Below, in pieces: positions 29,617 to 39,655 of a stretch of 64,000 nucleotides of DNA. The stretch's first letter is position 1, and each line of letters begins with the position of its first letter. Source of the stretch: Jongsikchunia kroppenstedtii DSM 45133 (GTDB lineage Bacteria; Actinomycetota; Actinomycetes; Mycobacteriales; Mycobacteriaceae); assembly GCF_000380485.1 (NCBI RefSeq), contig NZ_AQYG01000050.1, positions 124,001-188,000 on the forward strand, in the 5' to 3' direction. Position numbers and translations under genes: made by a program. Under the pieces are notes generated by a model that was given only the letters and a program-made list of their open reading frames with translations, was not told the origin of the DNA and searched no databases.

Positions 29617-30905
29617 TCGACGTGCTCGGCCCCAAGCTGAACCTGTCACAGATTGTGGAGGCGGTCGCCGGCGGCGACCTCAAGATCCGGGTGGAGGCCT
29701 ACGACGGCAGCAGCGCCGGTCCCGCCGACGCCCAGTACGGCCTGCGGCTGAACACGCCGCGCGGCACCAGCTATCTGGCAACGGCCCCAGACGATCTCGG
29801 CCTCGCGCGGGCCTATATCGCCGGCGACCTCGAACTGCTCGGCGGCCATCCGGCCGACCCGTACGAGCCGCTGCGGGCGATCTCGGAGAACGCCGGCTTC
29901 CAGAAGCCGTCGCCGATGACCCTCGCCAACATCGCGCGGTCGATCAGCCCGACGCACTTCATCCCGCAGACGCCCCCGCCCCAGGAGGCCCTGCCGCGCT
30001 GGCGGCGGTACGCAGAAGGACTGCGACACAGCAAGACTCGTGACGCCGAGGCCATTCACCACCACTACGACGTGTCCAACACGTTCTACGAGTGGGTGCT
30101 CGGCCCGTCGATGACCTACACCTGCGCCTGCTACCCCGACTTCGACGCGAGTCTCGAAGACGCACAGGAGAACAAATACCGGCTGGTCTTCGAGAAGCTG
30201 GCCCTCAAGCCGGGCGACCGGCTGCTGGACATCGGCTGCGGCTGGGGTTCGATGGTGCGCTACGCCGCCCGACGCGGCGTGCACGTGATCGGCGTGACGC
30301 TGTCGAAGGAGCAGGCGGCGTGGGCGCAGAAGGCCATCGCCAACGAGGGGCTCACCGAGTTCGCCGAGGTGCGCCACAGCGACTACCGCGACATCACCGA
30401 GACCGGATTCGACGCAGTGTCGTCGATCGGCCTGACCGAGCACATCGGCCTGGACAACTACCCGTCCTACTTCAACTTCATCAAGTCGAAGCTGCGCGAG
30501 GGCGGAATGCTGTTGAACCACTGCATCACCCGGCCGAGCAACCAGCGATCCAGCAAGGCCGGCAGCTTCATCGACCGGTACGTGTTCCCCGACGGCGAGC
30601 TGACCGGCTCGGGCACCATCATCTCCGCCATCCAGGACATCGGCGGCATGGAGGTGTACCACGAGGAGAACCTGCGCGAGCACTACGCGATGACGCTGCG
30701 CGACTGGAACCGCAACCTTCGTGAGCACTGGGACGAGGCCGTCGCCGAGGTCGGTATCGGCACCGCCCGCGTGTGGGGTCTCTACATGGCCGGCTGCCGA
30801 CTCGGGTTTGAGCGCAACGTCATTCAGCTGCACCAGGTGCTGGCGGTGAAGCTCGACGATCGCGGCAGCGTCGCAGTCCCGCTGCGGCCGTGGTGGAACG
30901 CCTAG
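29613..30905 (+). CDS. Cyclopropane-fatty-acid-synthase-type SAM methyltransferase
   Basis: A 430-residue enzyme acting on unsaturated acyl chains of phospholipids. The SAM motif LLDIGCGWGSM lies near residue 205, preceded by AIHHHYDVSNTFYEWVLGPSMTYTCACY, the strong family signature. Further motifs are SIGLTEHIG and the C-terminal REHYAMTLRDWNRNL. An N-terminal domain of about 130 residues matches bacterial Cfa. It is translated with the FAD enzyme upstream (ATGA overlap), so it may install a methylene group that the flavoprotein reduces. Substrate is inferred. Confidence 0.92.
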   Translation: MIDVLGPKLNLSQIVEAVAGGDLKIRVEAYDGSSAGPADAQYGLRLNTPRGTSYLATAPDDLGLARAYIAGDLELLGGHPADPYEPLRAISENAGFQKPSPMTLANIARSISPTHFIPQTPPPQEALPRWRRYAEGLRHSKTRDAEAIHHHYDVSNTFYEWVLGPSMTYTCACYPDFDASLEDAQENKYRLVFEKLALKPGDRLLDIGCGWGSMVRYAARRGVHVIGVTLSKEQAAWAQKAIANEGLTEFAEVRHSDYRDITETGFDAVSSIGLTEHIGLDNYPSYFNFIKSKLREGGMLLNHCITRPSNQRSSKAGSFIDRYVFPDGELTGSGTIISAIQDIGGMEVYHEENLREHYAMTLRDWNRNLREHWDEAVAEVGIGTARVWGLYMAGCRLGFERNVIQLHQVLAVKLDDRGSVAVPLRPWWNA

Positions 30906-30924
30906 GTCGCTGCGGTTTGCGGGA

Positions 30925-31037
30925 AGATCCGCGCCATTTTCAGTAGCCAGACCGAATCCGCGCCACCTCCAGCCACCCACAACCGAATCCGCGCCACTTT
31001 CGTGGATCCGCGCCGGCTGTAGCTGGCGCGGATTTGG
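30925..31037. repeat. Nested-palindrome intergenic repeat, copy 4 (expanded)
   Basis: The longest copy, with four direct-orientation ATCCGCGCC units followed by one inverted GGCGCGGATTT. It fills the space between the convergent cfa-like gene and dnaX. The last two units give the standard hairpin around GGCTGTAGCT. Confidence 0.85.
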
Positions 31038-31039
31038 GA

Positions 31040-33223
31040 TCAGTCGATCGGCTTGGCGCCGAGCTCGTTGGCCAGCAGTTCCATGGCCACCTGATCCGGG
31101 TCGGTCCGCGGGTCGGGGCTGGAATCCTTGGCGCCGGCAATCATTTCGCCCACCTCGGAATCGGTCAGCTCTTCGTCAGGCACCGGCGGCTCGGGGTAGT
31201 CGGGCTCGGCCTCGGGTTCCGGCGGCGGCGCGTCCGGGCGGCTCGGCCTGGTGAAGGTCTGCTGGCGTTGCGGTTTGGCCTGACGGGTCGGCGCCGCGGC
31301 CGCGGCCGGGGCACTCCCCGCCTCGACGCGCACATCCCAGTCGACCTGCAGCACATCCGATAGCGCCGCGCGCATGGCATCGCGCGCCGCGGGTTCGGCC
31401 AGCCGGCCGGCGATCGGCGCATGTGGATGCGCGATGACCACGGTGTTGCCATCCATCGCGGCGGGCATCGCCGGCGACAGCATCGCTTCGTAACGCTTGG
31501 CCCGCTGGCCGACGGCCTGCCGGACCTCCGACCACTGGGCCTTCACCCGCTCGAGCGCCTCGCTGTCGGGAGCCGACGACTCCGGCTGCGGCGCAACAGG
31601 TTCCGGCTCCGCCGCGGGTTCGACCATCGCTGCCACCGACTCGGGCTCGGCTATCGGTTCGGGCTCGGCCAGCGGGACCGACTCGGGCTCAGCTACCGGC
31701 TCGACAGGCGTCGGCGCGGCCGCGGGTTCAGGTTCAGGCGCCGGTTCCGGCTGAGTCGGTTCAGGTGCTGGCTCCGGCGCGGGCGCCTCGACGATCGGCT
31801 CCGGGGCAGCCACCGGCTCCGGGCTTGCCGCGGGTTCCGGGGTTGCTGCCGGCTCCGGGGCTGCTGCCGGCTCCGCGACCGACGCGGCGGGGGCCGGCTC
31901 GGCAGTCGCCGGGGTCGGCTCGACAGTCGACGGGGTCGACTCGGGAGCCGCAGCCTGCTGCGAGCGGCGGACGTACTTGGGCGGGTCGGCAGGTTCGCTC
32001 ACCGGCTCTCGACCCGGGGCCGCCGGAGCACGCGGGGCCGCGGGGGCCGGTGCGGAGGGCGCCACGCCGGATGCCAGCTGCTGCTCGATGCGTTCGACAC
32101 GTTGCAGCACAGCCGATTCCGCGTCGGACGCCGACGGTAGCAGCATGCGGGAGCACATCACCTCGAGCAGCAGCCGGGGCGAGGTCGTTCCCCGCATCTC
32201 CCCCAGCGAGGCGTGCACGGTCTCGGCGAATCGGGTCAGCGTCGCCGCGCCGATTCCCTCCGACTGGGCGATCATCCGCTCGAGCTGATCCTCCGGCGCC
32301 TCGACCAGACCACGACTGGCCGCGTCCGGAACGGCCTGCAGCACAATGAGATCCCGCAACCGGTCGAGCAGGTCGGCACTGAAGCGTCGCGGATCGTGCC
32401 CGGAGTCAACCACTGACTCGACCGCGCCGAATAGCGCGGCACCGTCGCCGGCGGCCAGCGCGTCTACAGCACTGTCGATCAGCGCGACGTCAGTGGCGCC
32501 CAGCAGCGCGAGCGCCCGGTCGTAGGTGACGCCGTCGTCGCCGGCTCCTGCCAACAGCTGATCGAGCACGCTCAGCGAGTCACGCGGCGAACCGCCACCG
32601 GCCCGAATCACCAACGGGTACACCGGCGGTTCGACCGCGACGCCCTCGGCGGCACAGATCCGCTCGAGCAGTCCGCGCATCACCGGCGGCGCCAGCAGGC
32701 GGAACGGATAGTGGTGCGTCCGCGACCGGATCGTCGGCAGCACCTTCTCGGGTTCCGTGGTGGCGAAGATGAAGATCAGATGCTCCGGCGGCTCCTCGAC
32801 GATCTTCAGCAGCGCGTTGAAGCCCGCCACCGTGACCATGTGGGCCTCGTCGACGATGAACACCCGATACCGCGATTCGGCGGGCGCGTAGAACGCCTTC
32901 TCGCGCAGGTCGCGGGTGTCGTCGACGCCGCCGTGGCTCGCCGCGTCGAGCTCGATGACGTCCAGGTTGCCCGGCCCGCCGGGAGCCAGGGCGACACACG
33001 ACGGGCAGGTGCCGCAGGGCGTCGACGTCGGGCCCTCCACGCAGTTCAGCGAACGGGCGAGGATCCGCGCCGACGACGTCTTGCCGCAGCCGCGAGGGCC
33101 GGAGAACAGGTATGCGTGGTTGATTCGTCCGGAATCGAGCGCCCGGCACAGCGGGTCGGTGACGTGTTCCTGCCCGACGACTTCGGCGAAGCTGGCAGGG
33201 CGATAGGTCCGGTACAAGGCCAC
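31040..33223 (-). CDS. dnaX: DNA polymerase III subunit gamma/tau
   Basis: Clamp-loader ATPase of the replicase, 727 residues. Walker A SGPRGCGKTSSA (41-52), a zinc module with CVEGPTSTPCGTCPSC, the DEAH box region (FIVDEAHM) and sensor parts occupy the first 370 residues. A Pro-Glu-Ala-rich linker of some 170 residues (about 385-560) of near-repeating PEP/AEPE units follows, then a tau-like C-terminal domain (RVKAQWSEVRQAVGQ) that should bind the polymerase. I saw no slippery sequence for a gamma frameshift. The start is GTG at 33223. Confidence 0.96.
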   Translation of the reverse strand: MALYRTYRPASFAEVVGQEHVTDPLCRALDSGRINHAYLFSGPRGCGKTSSARILARSLNCVEGPTSTPCGTCPSCVALAPGGPGNLDVIELDAASHGGVDDTRDLREKAFYAPAESRYRVFIVDEAHMVTVAGFNALLKIVEEPPEHLIFIFATTEPEKVLPTIRSRTHHYPFRLLAPPVMRGLLERICAAEGVAVEPPVYPLVIRAGGGSPRDSLSVLDQLLAGAGDDGVTYDRALALLGATDVALIDSAVDALAAGDGAALFGAVESVVDSGHDPRRFSADLLDRLRDLIVLQAVPDAASRGLVEAPEDQLERMIAQSEGIGAATLTRFAETVHASLGEMRGTTSPRLLLEVMCSRMLLPSASDAESAVLQRVERIEQQLASGVAPSAPAPAAPRAPAAPGREPVSEPADPPKYVRRSQQAAAPESTPSTVEPTPATAEPAPAASVAEPAAAPEPAATPEPAASPEPVAAPEPIVEAPAPEPAPEPTQPEPAPEPEPAAAPTPVEPVAEPESVPLAEPEPIAEPESVAAMVEPAAEPEPVAPQPESSAPDSEALERVKAQWSEVRQAVGQRAKRYEAMLSPAMPAAMDGNTVVIAHPHAPIAGRLAEPAARDAMRAALSDVLQVDWDVRVEAGSAPAAAAAPTRQAKPQRQQTFTRPSRPDAPPPEPEAEPDYPEPPVPDEELTDSEVGEMIAGAKDSSPDPRTDPDQVAMELLANELGAKPID

Positions 33224-33232
33224 GGTGCGAGC

Positions 33233-34585
33233 CTACCGATTGGGACTGACCGGTCCCGCAGTGCGGGCGGACCCGGCGGCCCGGAGTTCACGCAGGGCCG
33301 CCGGACCCCAGGCCACGATGGTCGCAACGCTCGTCACCGCGAACACCCAGAGGTACGGCTGGCTGGTGAACCAATGCGTCCACTCAGGTGTGGTGTTCAT
33401 GAACACGCCGACTGCGTACCAACCGTGGCGCCACTCGTCGACTCCGACATGCACCGGGCCCCGTAGGCTTTTCAGCCAAGAGAACACCGCAAGGTACAGC
33501 CCGACGGCAGCGAGGATCGCCAGCATCAGCGGGCGCCACTGGGCGGTGCGTCCCCATTGAACGTCCGCCTGCAGGCGCCGACCGAATCCGATCATCAGAT
33601 GGACGAGATAGACAGCCAATAGGACGAACCACACCCAATGGTGGCCCCAAGCAAAGGGCGAGACGGCACACATGGTCATGCCTACCAGCGTCACCGCCAG
33701 GAGTTCTTGGCCATTTCGGTGCGCCAGCCAGGCCGCAACCATCCCGAGGACGCCGGCGAACGCGATGCATACCAGCCACAGCAGAGTCGACGGCGTCTCG
33801 GTACCCAATGACATTGCCAGCGCACCTTTGATCGATTGATTGCTGGCTACCCGCAATGTGGGAAAGACCCTGTCCGAGTTGAATGCCTCGGAAGACCAGT
33901 ACTTCCATGAGTCGCCCGGCATCGCGATAAAGCCGATCACGATTGTCGTCGCGAACGTGGCCACCACAGTGGCGGCCGCTCGATAGCGTCGAATGATCAA
34001 CAGATATACGAAGAAGAATGCCGGTGTCAGTTTGATGCCGGCCGCGAGTCCCGTGGCGATACCTCGCAATCGACTTTCCCCCGGACGCACCAGATCCCAC
34101 ACCACCAGCGCCATCAAGAAGACATTGATCTGCCCGTACCAGATGGTGGTGCGTACCGGCTCCAACAGCGACAGTATCGACACCAGACACCCGGACACCA
34201 CCACCAGCTGCCAGCACATCCGATAACCGAGTGACCTGAAGCTGGTGACTATCACCCACCACAAAGTGGCGAATATCGCCGCGCTCCACAGGTAGACCGC
34301 GTGCATCTTGGTGAGCCAACCCAGCGGCTGGAATACCAGTATTGAGAACGGAGTGTAGGTGTAAAGCAGACGTCCCAGCGCGGGGCCGTTGTATACACGC
34401 TCGCCGTGTGCCCATCGCATTGCGCCGTGACGGTAGACATCCATGTCAACCTGGTTGCGAAATATGCCGAACGGCCAGTTGCGGTACGGCGTGAGAGTCA
34501 GTTGCACATACGCCGCAATCACGGCACCGATGATGAAGAGGACAAGCAGCTTCCGGCTCCGCGGGAACGGAGTGGATGCGGCCAC
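33233..34585 (-). CDS. GT87-family alpha-mannosyltransferase (copy 1)
   Basis: A 450-residue polytopic GT-C enzyme of the family that includes the mycobacterial alpha-1,2-mannosyltransferases of lipomannan and lipoarabinomannan. The catalytic Asp is expected in QVDMDVYRHG; LLEPVRTTIWYGQINVFLM and MPGDSWKYWSS are shared with the next gene. The GTG at 34585 has AGGAGGAGG before it. Donor is probably polyprenyl-phosphate mannose. GC content is lower than in its paralogue, with more A/T third positions, which hints at different histories. Confidence 0.85.
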   Translation of the reverse strand: MAASTPFPRSRKLLVLFIIGAVIAAYVQLTLTPYRNWPFGIFRNQVDMDVYRHGAMRWAHGERVYNGPALGRLLYTYTPFSILVFQPLGWLTKMHAVYLWSAAIFATLWWVIVTSFRSLGYRMCWQLVVVSGCLVSILSLLEPVRTTIWYGQINVFLMALVVWDLVRPGESRLRGIATGLAAGIKLTPAFFFVYLLIIRRYRAAATVVATFATTIVIGFIAMPGDSWKYWSSEAFNSDRVFPTLRVASNQSIKGALAMSLGTETPSTLLWLVCIAFAGVLGMVAAWLAHRNGQELLAVTLVGMTMCAVSPFAWGHHWVWFVLLAVYLVHLMIGFGRRLQADVQWGRTAQWRPLMLAILAAVGLYLAVFSWLKSLRGPVHVGVDEWRHGWYAVGVFMNTTPEWTHWFTSQPYLWVFAVTSVATIVAWGPAALRELRAAGSARTAGPVSPNR

Positions 34586-34639
34586 CGGACCTCCTCCTAG
34601 CCCATGCGCGTCGAGAAGACAGACGCGCACGGCCTCACG

Positions 34640-36022
34640 CTATTGCTTCGAGACGCCTTCCGCTGGTTGGCGCACCGCAACCCGCTCGGGTTGTTGACGC
34701 ACCGCGACCTTGTCGGGATATCGGAGTGCGATCACGACCGTTACCACCGCGGTGATCAGGAAGACCCATACGTACGAGCCGTACACCAGCCAATGCAGCC
34801 AGGTGACGCTGTTGTGGACGAACAGGCCGGTCAGGTAGGCGTGGTCCCAGTGCCGGCCGAGGGTCGCGATGTTCACGACGTACCGCGGCCACAGGAAGGT
34901 TCCGGCGCCGACCGCCAACGCGGCGACCAGCGCGGCCACCGAGACTGCCGGCTTGCGTGCCTGCAGCACGTAGTGCAGGCAGATGATGATCAGCGGCACC
35001 ACCCACACCCAGTGGTGACCCCAGGACATCGGCGAGACCGTCGTCGCCGTCATGCCCATCAGCGTCACGGCGAGGAGTTCGTTGCCGCGCCGGTGCGAGA
35101 GCATCGCCGCGCCGACGCCCAACGCCAGCGCCGCCAGAACCAGTGCGGCCCACAGTATTACGTTCGGGTCGGTGGTGTTGCCGACGTTGGCCAGCAACCC
35201 GCGGATCGACTGATTGCCGGCCATGTTCGACGGACCGACCCGTTGGGAATCGAGGAAGGTGCCCGACCAGTACTTCCACGAATCGCGGGGCAGGCACAGG
35301 AACCCGATCGCCCCGGTCGCGACGAATCCAATCACCACCCACTTGGCCGCCCGGCTGCGCACCGCGAGCAGATACACGGCGAAGATCAACGGCGTCAGTT
35401 TGATCCCCGCGGCGATGCCGGTGGTGAATCCGCGCAGTCGGCTGCCCTCGGGCCGGGTGAGATCCCAGAGGATCATCAGCATCAGGAACACGTTGATCTG
35501 GCCGAACCAGATGGTCGTGCGCACCGGCTCGAGCAACAGCGACATCACGACGAGCGACATCGCCACGATCCGCAGCGGCCAGTCGATCGCGTAGCCGAGA
35601 TTGCGGAAGCACAGCGTGATGCAGAAATACAGCGCGATGAAGATGCAGACCGTCCACGTCCAATGGGCGACCACGAAGGGCACCGCGGCGAACGGCAGAA
35701 AGATGACGGCCGACGTGGGCGTATAGGTGTAGTACTGAATGCCCAGCACATACCCCTCGTAGAGCCGATGCCCGTCGACCACCGACAGCGATCCGTGACG
35801 GTAGACGTCCAGATCGACGCCGTTGTTGAACATCCCCCAGTCGACGTCGTTGAACGGCACCGCCCATTGGTGGACGATCAGCGACACGACCGCGAGCACC
35901 ACGAAGACACCGGCGGTCAGCCAAGGACGTGGAAGCCGAAACCGCGGATTGATGGCGCTTCGGCTATCGATCACCTGCGAAACAATACCGCCCGGCTTCA
36001 GAGCCGATTCACGGTCGTGCAC
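34640..36022 (-). CDS. GT87-family alpha-mannosyltransferase (copy 2)
   Basis: A paralogue of the gene downstream, with GVDLDVYRHG, LEPVRTTIWFGQINVFLM, LPRDSWKYWSG and SPMSWGHHWVWVVPL. About ten membrane spans. The C-terminal tail carries short repeats (VAVRQQPERVAVRQPAE). Starts are uncertain: I chose GTG 36022, but GTG 35974 and TTG 36058 are possible, and none has a good ribosome site. The two enzymes probably act on the same envelope glycan. Acceptor unknown. Confidence 0.83.
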   Translation of the reverse strand: MHDRESALKPGGIVSQVIDSRSAINPRFRLPRPWLTAGVFVVLAVVSLIVHQWAVPFNDVDWGMFNNGVDLDVYRHGSLSVVDGHRLYEGYVLGIQYYTYTPTSAVIFLPFAAVPFVVAHWTWTVCIFIALYFCITLCFRNLGYAIDWPLRIVAMSLVVMSLLLEPVRTTIWFGQINVFLMLMILWDLTRPEGSRLRGFTTGIAAGIKLTPLIFAVYLLAVRSRAAKWVVIGFVATGAIGFLCLPRDSWKYWSGTFLDSQRVGPSNMAGNQSIRGLLANVGNTTDPNVILWAALVLAALALGVGAAMLSHRRGNELLAVTLMGMTATTVSPMSWGHHWVWVVPLIIICLHYVLQARKPAVSVAALVAALAVGAGTFLWPRYVVNIATLGRHWDHAYLTGLFVHNSVTWLHWLVYGSYVWVFLITAVVTVVIALRYPDKVAVRQQPERVAVRQPAEGVSKQ

Positions 36023-36101
36023 CGGGATAACTGTGGCTCTGGCGGTGCTATCCGACAACTATTGTCGCTGCGCGCCCCACAGCAACAGAAAAATTCGAGC
36101 G

Positions 36102-37497
<1,396 letters not shown>

Positions 37498-37600
37498 TCG
37501 ACCAGTGTACTGGCTCCCTGCGTGCGACGCGTTTTGGGCCCATCCATGCGGGACCGATAGGATGCAGCTCGGTGATGCCTCGGTGTGGCGTCGCCGACCT

Positions 37601-37686
37601 GGAGGATTCGCCTAGTGGCCTATGGCGCTCGCCTGGAACGCGGGTTGGGTTAACAGCCCTCAGGGGTTCGAATCCCCTATCCTCCG
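37601..37686 (+). tRNA. tRNA-Ser (anticodon GGA)
   Basis: Acceptor arms GGAGGAT and ATCCTCC, T-arm with GGTTCGAATCC, long variable arm (GGGTTGGGTTAACAGCCC), and anticodon loop CTGGAAC. The long variable arm and GGA anticodon identify a class II serine tRNA. CCA is not encoded. Confidence 0.95.
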
Positions 37687-37710
37687 CCGGATGCCTGTCC
37701 ACGCAGGCCA

Positions 37711-37745
37711 GAAAGGTTCGACGCTAGCCAGCGTCGAACCTTTCT
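37711..37745. terminator. Perfect hairpin after tRNA-Ser(GGA)
   Basis: GAAAGGTTCGACGCT and AGCGTCGAACCTTTC pair fully around AGCC, 25 bases past the tRNA. It can work for both strands, ending the tRNA and the convergent small gene. Confidence 0.8.
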
Positions 37746-37812
37746 CTCGTCCTTGCCCGTACTTGCCGCTGGCGCGGCCTTATCGATGGCTGTCCCGACA
37801 GCCTCCGGATCG

Positions 37813-38061
37813 CTAGCCGAGGACACCTCGTCGCTCGTCTGCGTCCCCGGCCATCTTGTGCCGCCGGTAGCGTTCGCGATGAAACCGTGCCCGACTGGCT
37901 TCATGCGCGGCATGGAACTTCTGGATTGCTGCCTCGTAAGGCAACACCGGCCGCAGTGGCTGGGAGTCGATGGCAGTCACGCTGTGCCGGTAGCCACGCA
38001 GAAACAGCCTGTCGGAATAGGTTAGAGCGACGATTGCCGCCAGGATCACGATGACCAGCAT
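37813..38061 (-). CDS. Small membrane-anchored protein of unknown function
   Basis: An 82-residue protein beginning with a hydrophobic segment (MLVIVILAAIVALTYSDRL) and continuing as a basic cytoplasmic or outer tail rich in Arg and His. The ATG at 38061 has GGGAGG nine bases upstream, which supports this start. No family recognised. It is the first of several small orphan genes next to the tRNA. Confidence 0.55.
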   Translation of the reverse strand: MLVIVILAAIVALTYSDRLFLRGYRHSVTAIDSQPLRPVLPYEAAIQKFHAAHEASRARFHRERYRRHKMAGDADERRGVLG

Positions 38062-38228
38062 CTGCGAACGCCTCCCCAAAAAGCTTGGCGGGTATTAGTT
38101 CTTTGCGGACACTATCGACCGTAAGTCGGCCACACTGCTATCGCGCTACCAGTACATCAACGTTGGATGACCACGGCGGGTGAGCCCGACGGCCCCAAGC
38201 CAAGTGCGGCGGCCAGCCCAGGGAAGGC

Positions 38229-38516
38229 TCAGGGTTGCGTTTGGCGCGGTAGGCAGTTCGCAGATCCCAGAGGGGCTGCGCTGTGACCGAGAACGAACGC
38301 GATCCCCGGCGCGGAAAGCCCGTTCGGGCAGTTCATTGTTCCGAACCCGACGCCGGGGAGATCTCCCGAATTCACACACAACGCACCGTTGCAGGCGACG
38401 TTGGGTGGGGTCCATCCGGGAGCTGCGGTCGCGGCGCCGCTTCCCAGACCGATCGCCGCACCCGTCGCGATGGCGAGCACACCGAGTGCTGTTGCTTGAA
38501 GTCTTCGAACGGACAT
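38229..38516 (-). CDS. Small secreted cysteine-containing protein
   Basis: A 95-residue exported protein. Signal peptide about 1-32 (ends TAAPG). The mature part of some 60 residues has four Cys (VACNGALC, TMNCPN, SANCLP), suggesting two disulfides. A strong ribosome site AGGAGG precedes the ATG. No homologue recognised by eye. Small secreted proteins of this kind are common in mycobacteria-like genomes, with few known roles. Confidence 0.7.
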   Translation of the reverse strand: MSVRRLQATALGVLAIATGAAIGLGSGAATAAPGWTPPNVACNGALCVNSGDLPGVGFGTMNCPNGLSAPGIAFVLGHSAAPLGSANCLPRQTQP

Positions 38517-38559
38517 GACTACCTCCTGGTCAGAGACGAGAGCTACGGGTTCGGGGTGA

Positions 38560-39030
38560 TCAGGGCTGGTTGATCAGGTAGGGCACGATGTCAGCACCGG
38601 TATCGATGCTGGCAAGTTTCCACCCCTGGTCAGTCAGGGTGGTTGCCGCCGCGGTAGCGATCACGGTGCCGGGCAGCTTCGGCCAGGTGGCGGCGAAAAA
38701 GACGACAGCATGGGTGCCGTCGTGCCGAATCTCCACCGGGGCGTTCATCTGGATCGGGCCGCGTCGGTTTCGGATCTGGCGGGCTTCACTGTTGGGAGCG
38801 CTAAATACCGTGGGGTCGCTTGCCATGTCGCTGTAGGCGACATCGGTGGTGCAGGCCAGCATCAACGGCCGATCCAGCGCGTAGAACGCGGCGAACGTGC
38901 GCGCCACCGCAGCAGTCGGGCTAGCGGCGTTGCAGCGTGGTGCGGGCTCAGCGTTCGCACTTGCGGCGCTGATGGTAGTCAGGGCGGTGAGCATCACCAA
39001 AGCAGCCGCCACGAGCGACGCCACATACAT
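38560..39030 (-). CDS. Secreted protein of unknown function, possibly NTF2-like
   Basis: A 156-residue protein with a signal peptide (MYVASLVAAALVMLTALTTI, ending ASANA). The mature domain has two Cys (PRCNAAS, LACTTD), an early helix AAVARTFAAFYALDRP and strands such as PVEIRHDGTHAVVFFAATWP. The shape is like small SnoaL/NTF2 domains, but no motif proves it. The ATG at 39030 lacks a clear ribosome site. It may be co-transcribed with the small secreted gene downstream. Confidence 0.65.
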   Translation of the reverse strand: MYVASLVAAALVMLTALTTISAASANAEPAPRCNAASPTAAVARTFAAFYALDRPLMLACTTDVAYSDMASDPTVFSAPNSEARQIRNRRGPIQMNAPVEIRHDGTHAVVFFAATWPKLPGTVIATAAATTLTDQGWKLASIDTGADIVPYLINQP

Positions 39031-39088
39031 GGGGATGCGATGCGCAGATATCAAGCCAGGTCCCAACCAGATCTACAGATTTGCAATA

Positions 39089-39631
39089 GTGAATTTGAAA
39101 AGTAGCAGCGCTCATAAATCTTCGCAATACGAAGCGCCGACATGCGGCCGATTGGTTTGGTGGGTGCCGCTCGCACAGACACCGTGCGCGCACGCGGGCG
39201 TGGCGGCCGGAACGTCGGTCCAGATAAGCGGCGGGCAGGCCTTGGCCGAGTCGTGCCACGATGTGCTGGTGGATATTCGGGATTGGTGGCGCCGCCGGGG
39301 TATGAGCGATCCTGTGGCAGGGACCTACCGTGTGACGCAGTCGGGGTTCCCCCTTGATTTCCATTCGTCCTGGGAGAGCTCGCTATTGGATGGGGTGGTG
39401 AGCGCGCCCGGCGTCACGCCTGCAGCGGTGCAGCACCGCTGCAGTGTGCCGAGCCGACGGTGGCCCAGTGCGGGGGATGTGTTGCCGGCGTGGGTGGATC
39501 GTGCGAACCCTGCCGATATCAGGATTCGGTGGAATCGTGTTCCGTTGCGGGACATAAGTCGCGCGACGCGGACCCGTTCCGCGAGCGCGCAGAAGTTGGC
39601 CGCCGAGATGCGTAAACATCAACGCCCGTAA
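39089..39631 (+). CDS. Hypothetical protein in AT-richer region (start uncertain)
   Basis: An open frame of about 180 codons from GTG 39089, or shorter from later starts such as ATG 39302. The product is basic, with Trp- and Arg-rich parts (DIRDWWRRRG, NRVPLRDISRATRTRSAS), no signal peptide and no recognised motif. Third-position GC is weak in the first third, so the true gene may be only the C-terminal part, or a decayed remnant. It lies between divergent and convergent neighbours without overlap. Confidence 0.35.
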   Translation: MNLKSSSAHKSSQYEAPTCGRLVWWVPLAQTPCAHAGVAAGTSVQISGGQALAESCHDVLVDIRDWWRRRGMSDPVAGTYRVTQSGFPLDFHSSWESSLLDGVVSAPGVTPAAVQHRCSVPSRRWPSAGDVLPAWVDRANPADIRIRWNRVPLRDISRATRTRSASAQKLAAEMRKHQRP

Positions 39632-39655
39632 CGGGCTGCGGTACGGACGCGGCAC

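Noticed and set aside
31421-32140. Arg/Leu-rich plus-strand frame across the dnaX linker
   Set aside because: It mirrors the Pro-Glu-Ala codons of dnaX; the repeat nature comes from that linker.
31040-33223. Programmed frameshift for a short gamma form of DnaX
   Set aside because: No A-rich slippery heptamer with a following stem is visible in this GC-rich gene.
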